A DNA stretch of 64,000 nucleotides from Scylla paramamosain (Eukaryota > Arthropoda > Malacostraca > Decapoda > Portunidae). Below the pieces are notes generated by a model, which was not told the DNA's origin, ran no database searches, and saw only the letters and a list, made by a program, of their open reading frames with translations. This document shows positions 60,857 through 64,000 of the stretch, piece by piece; within the stretch, counting starts at the first letter, position 1, and each line of letters opens with the position of its first letter. Position numbers and translations under genes: made by a program. The stretch lies in contig NW_026973726.1 of the NCBI RefSeq assembly GCF_035594125.1, forward strand, positions 372,501 to 436,500, read 5' to 3'.

Positions 60857-62140
60857 CCGGTACAAGCGACTTAGAAGATGGACAAACTGCATGATCCAGG
60901 AGGAAGTTCTGAGAATGAAACTGGACTGGCTGAGGGGCAAGAAAGGCAATGCCATCTTCATTAACTTGGACACTACCCTGAGGGAGAGCATGGACTTCCT
61001 GCCAGACAGGGTGCACCTAAATGAAGTCAGCAATGAGAGGATGTGCAGGCGACTGCATGAGTGGATGTGTGCAAGGTCCACTGTGTGCATGGACTCTACC
61101 TGAATGAGGGATAGGAGTGCACTGGAGCAAGGAAGAGTAGACACCAGACAGGCAAGGTCATGTATGAAGCTTGGTTGTATGAATGTGAGAGGATGGGGCA
61201 TTGGCAAATTTGAAGATGTATGCAGGGAGTTGAATGAGTGGAGTTTGGACTTGGTAAGAATAACTGAGACACACCTGAGGGATGTGGTGTGAATGGAAGG
61301 GAGAGTGTGGTGGCAGGAAAGGGACACAGTGAACTGGAGAAGTTAGGAGGAGGCATAGCCTTGCTCCACAGAAAGATGAGGAGCCTGAAAGTAGAAGAGC
61401 TTGACGTAGGAGACAGTGCAGAGGGTGGGGACGTGTTAGCTACCCGAATGGAGTGTAGGAATGAGTGCAGTAGACTTGAGATGGTAGTTGTAGTTGTAGT
61501 GTACATGACAGTGGAATATGAGGGCAGTTAGGGAGAACAGCAGAAAGTACAGTATACTGAAGAAGATTGCAAGAGATCATGCAGGAGAGACAGTGATTGT
61601 TATGGGAGAAATGAATGCACACATAAGTATTTTAGGTGAGCAAATGAATAGGAATGGTGAGATGCTTGATGAGTTTGTGAATGAAACCCTGGCAGAAGGA
61701 CGAGTGACTTGGTGTGCTAGGAACCAGGAGTCTGTGATTAACTACATGCTAGTGAATGGGAGAATGTGTGACATTGTGGACCGCATGTGGATAGATGAGA
61801 ATGGAATGAATGACATTGTCTCAGACCATAACATGCTGGTACTAGAATGTAAGTTGCATGAAAGAGATGGAACGAATGCCAAGGCTAAGAGGAGAAAGTG
61901 GAGACTGAGGGATGTGGGATGGGAGAATTTCCAGGAAGACGAGTGAGAAACTGGGAGGATGAAAACTTGAATGGTGTGGATGAAATGAATGATAGGTTTG
62001 TGGAGAATGTGAGAAATGCAGCAGCCAGCCAGATAGGGTATGTAAGAACAATTACCAGGAATGCTAGAAAGGAAAGAAAGAGACTGAATAGGGTGTGCAG
62101 GCAGTTGAGAAAGAGGAGGCTGAGAGTGAGTACCAAATAG
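60857..62140 (+). mobile_element. LINE J ORF1 end and ORF2 endonuclease, RT missing
   Basis: ORF1 ends about 61,100. ORF2 starts near 61,160 with KLGCMNVRGWGIGKFEDV (first endonuclease block), LDLVRITETHLRD (Glu-containing block), GGGIALLHRKM, then 61,518-61,946 AGETVIVMGEMNAHISILG (GDMN block with Asp to Glu), VTWCARNQESVINYMLVN (ID block), DIVSDHNMLVLEC (intact SDH) and KAKRRKWRLRDVGWENF. The linker continues RKERKRLNRVCRQLRKRR to 62,140, where the inverted LINE copy E begins, so no RT is present. Frameshifts near 61,290 and 61,945. Confidence 0.78.
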
Positions 62141-62145
62141 ATGAT

Positions 62146-63822
62146 AGATGGAGGAATTGAGTTTTTGAGGCATTGAACAGTACTAAGTTTGATCTGCCCC
62201 AATCAGAAATTTTGATGAGATCAGAAGTCAGGCATTGTGGCCTTCCTGCATGAATTGTTTACTTTCTGAAGGGTTGGACGTCTATGAAAAGACATGGAAA
62301 AGTACAGGGTGGTATCATCAGTGTAGAAGTGGATAGGACAAAAAGTTTAGGTTAGAAGATCATTGATGAATAATGGGAAGAGAGTGGGTGATAGGACAGA
62401 ACCCTGGGGAACACCACTGTTAATAGATTTAGGGGAAGAACAGTGACTGTCTACCACAGCAGTAATAGAATGGTCAGAAGGGAAACCTGAGGTGGAGTCA
62501 CAGAGGAAGGATTGAAGCTGTAGGAGGGTAGTTTAGACTCAAGGCTTTGTGCCAGACCCTATCAAAAACTTTTGTTATGTCTAAGGCAACAGTAAAAGTT
62601 TCACCAGAAAAAAGACTCAGTAAGGAAGCCAGAAGATCACCAGTAGAGCAGCCTTGACAGAATCCATACTGGCAAAGAGATAGAAGGTTGTGAAGTGATA
62701 GATGTTTAAGAATCTTCCTTTTGAGGATAGATTAAAAAACTTTAGATAGGCAAGAAATTAAAGCAATATGACAGTAGTTAGAGGGATTAGAACAGTCAAT
62801 CTTTTTTTAGGAAGAGGATGAATGTAGGGAAACTTCTAGCAAGAAGGATGGGTAAATGTTGATAGAATTAAAAGAGTTTGACTAGGCAAGATGCAAGCCT
62901 GGAGGCACAGTTTCAGAGAATAGGAGGTACCTATTCAGGTTCATAAGCCTTCCGAGGGTTTAGGCATGGAAAACATCACTGTAAAGGATTTTAATGGGTA
63001 GCATAAATTAGTCAGAGGGTGGAGGAGAGGGAGGAACAAGCCCTAAATCATCCAAAGTAGAGATTTTAGCACAGGTTTGAGTGAAGAGTTCAGTTTTTAG
63101 AAATAGATGAGATGACAGTGGTGCCATCATGTTGAAAGAAAGGAGGAAAAGATGAAAAAGCAAAGTTATTGGAGATGTTTTTGGCTAGATGCCAGAGGTC
63201 ATGACAGGAGTTAGATCTTGAAAGATTTTGACACTTTATTAATAAAGGAGTTTTTGGCTTGTTGCAGAACAGACTTGACATGATTCCAGGCAGAAATATA
63301 AAGCACATGAGGTTCAGGTGATGGAAGGCTCAAGTAACTTTTGTGGGCCACCTCTCTACCATGTACAGGATGAGAACAGGCTATGTTAAACCACCAAGGT
63401 TTGGAAGGTTTAGGTTGAGAGAAAGAGTGAGGAATGTACCCCTCCATGCAAGACACTATCACCTCTAATACTCTCAGCACACAGAAATAGTTCTCTGACA
63501 CAGAAGCAGTAACCATTCTAAGGAAAATCAGCAAAATACCTCCTCAGGTCCCCCAGTTAACAGAGGCAAAATGCTAGATGCACCTCCTCTTTTTGGGATC
63601 CTGAGGAGGAATTGGAGTGATAGGATAAGATACATATATAAGATTGTGATCAGAGGAGCCCAACAGAGAAGATAGGGTAACAGCATAAGCAGGATTAGAA
63701 GTTAAGAAAAGGTCAAGATGGTCAGGAATACGAATAGAGTGTTGCACCAATTGCTGTAGGTCGTGGAGGATAGCAAAGTTGAAGGCTAGTTCACCAGGAT
63801 GGTCAGTGAAGGGAGACCATGT
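62146..63822 (-). mobile_element. LINE copy E, truncated at both ends
   Basis: Same family as A-C and F. Read on the minus strand: endonuclease end at ~63,820-63,640 with an intact SSDHNL block (near 63,645), then 63,534-63,090 VIVSCMEGYIPHSFSQPKPS, CSHPVHGREVAHKSYLSL and YISAWNHVKSVLQQAKNSF. RT pieces follow (GVPQGSVLSP region near 62,400; YADD region near 62,330). The 3' end stops inside the coding region (GGAATTGAGTTTTTGAGGCA at ~62,152) without UTR or poly(A). Numerous stops and frameshifts. Confidence 0.8.
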
Positions 63823-63824
63823 TT

Positions 63825-64000
63825 TTTTTGTTTTTTTCCCCGATTATCTGTCTAATTTATCAAACAAAGGTTGGTAAATGAGGCAGAACATTCAGTCAGC
63901 AGCATTGGCAGTGGTGGGGGAGTAAGTGAGGGTGGGAGGGAGGGAGGGGGAGTGTGGAGTACACACCAAGGATTCTCCATAAGAGGATATACAGTCTCAA
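63825..64000. other. Unassigned sequence at window end
   Basis: Begins with an interrupted T tract (63,822-63,840) and includes a G-rich GGGAGGGAGGGAGGGG stretch at 63,930-63,950. No gene seen. Confidence 0.5.

Overview
The window looks like nuclear DNA of a decapod crustacean, probably a brachyuran crab. The evidence is very dense microsatellites ((CA)n, (GA)n, (TA)n, (AAT)n), poly(A)-tailed non-LTR retrotransposon families whose translated products resemble multicopy proteins of swimming crabs, Penelope-like and BEL/Pao elements, and split genes with GT-AG introns. The species call rests on remembered family resemblance, not on a search. Nothing prokaryotic (operons, ribosome-binding sites, CRISPR) is present.

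Layout. 1-3.8 kb: a dispersed ~2 kb repeat (second copy at 19.93-21.94 kb) carrying an endonuclease remnant with an in-frame 14-codon tandem repeat, then a LINE ORF1/endonuclease remnant split by a hAT-type MITE. 3.8-7.6 kb: unique sequence. 7.6-8.4 kb: decayed LINE reverse transcriptase. 9.9-10.2 kb: a 166 bp tandem duplication. 10.3-11.5 kb: an internally deleted BEL/Pao element. 11.8-14.8 kb: a decayed gene of an uncharacterised repetitive protein family, interrupted by LINE copy A. 15.1-15.45 kb: endonuclease remnant. 16.2-18.1 kb: the best intact gene, a 613-codon intronless minus-strand ORF for a secreted coiled-coil protein with about 24 nonapeptide repeats and an acidic tail. 21.9-22.6 kb: 5' part of a PIF/Harbinger transposon. 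23.4-26.8 kb: nearly full-length LINE copy C (minus). 27.4-28 kb: another endonuclease remnant. 28.9-29.85 kb: a giant AAT/ATT array.

34.1-49.2 kb on the plus strand holds dispersed exons that match, in order, the WD-repeat dynein-2 intermediate chain DYNC2I2 (WDR34). They contain a nonsense codon and several frameshifts, so the locus looks like a decayed, unprocessed gene or a poorly assembled one. The interval between its fourth and last recognisable exons is filled by a minus-strand LINE (element D, ~36.95-48.1 kb). D is itself split by LINE copy B (which carries a 750 bp Tigger/pogo mini-element), LINE copy F, and an insertion with telomere-like CCTAA motifs. B sits exactly at D's reverse-transcriptase FADD motif and F just before D's endonuclease GDFN-equivalent loop.

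49.7-50.3 kb: three phase-0 mini-exons of an unidentified gene. 50.6-51.4 kb: LINE 3' end with a (CAAT)n tail. 52.9-54.8 kb: LINE K (minus), nearly continuous RT. 57.4-58.1 kb: Penelope-like element tail with a GIY-YIG-type endonuclease. 59.45-60.11 kb: ~660 bp palindrome. 60.17-62.14 kb: LINE J with a PHD-finger plus SGNH-esterase ORF1 and an endonuclease, abutting inverted LINE copy E (62.15-63.82 kb).

Apart from the 613-aa gene, the DYNC2I2-like exons and the mini-exon cluster, the recognisable coding sequence is transposon-derived and mostly broken.
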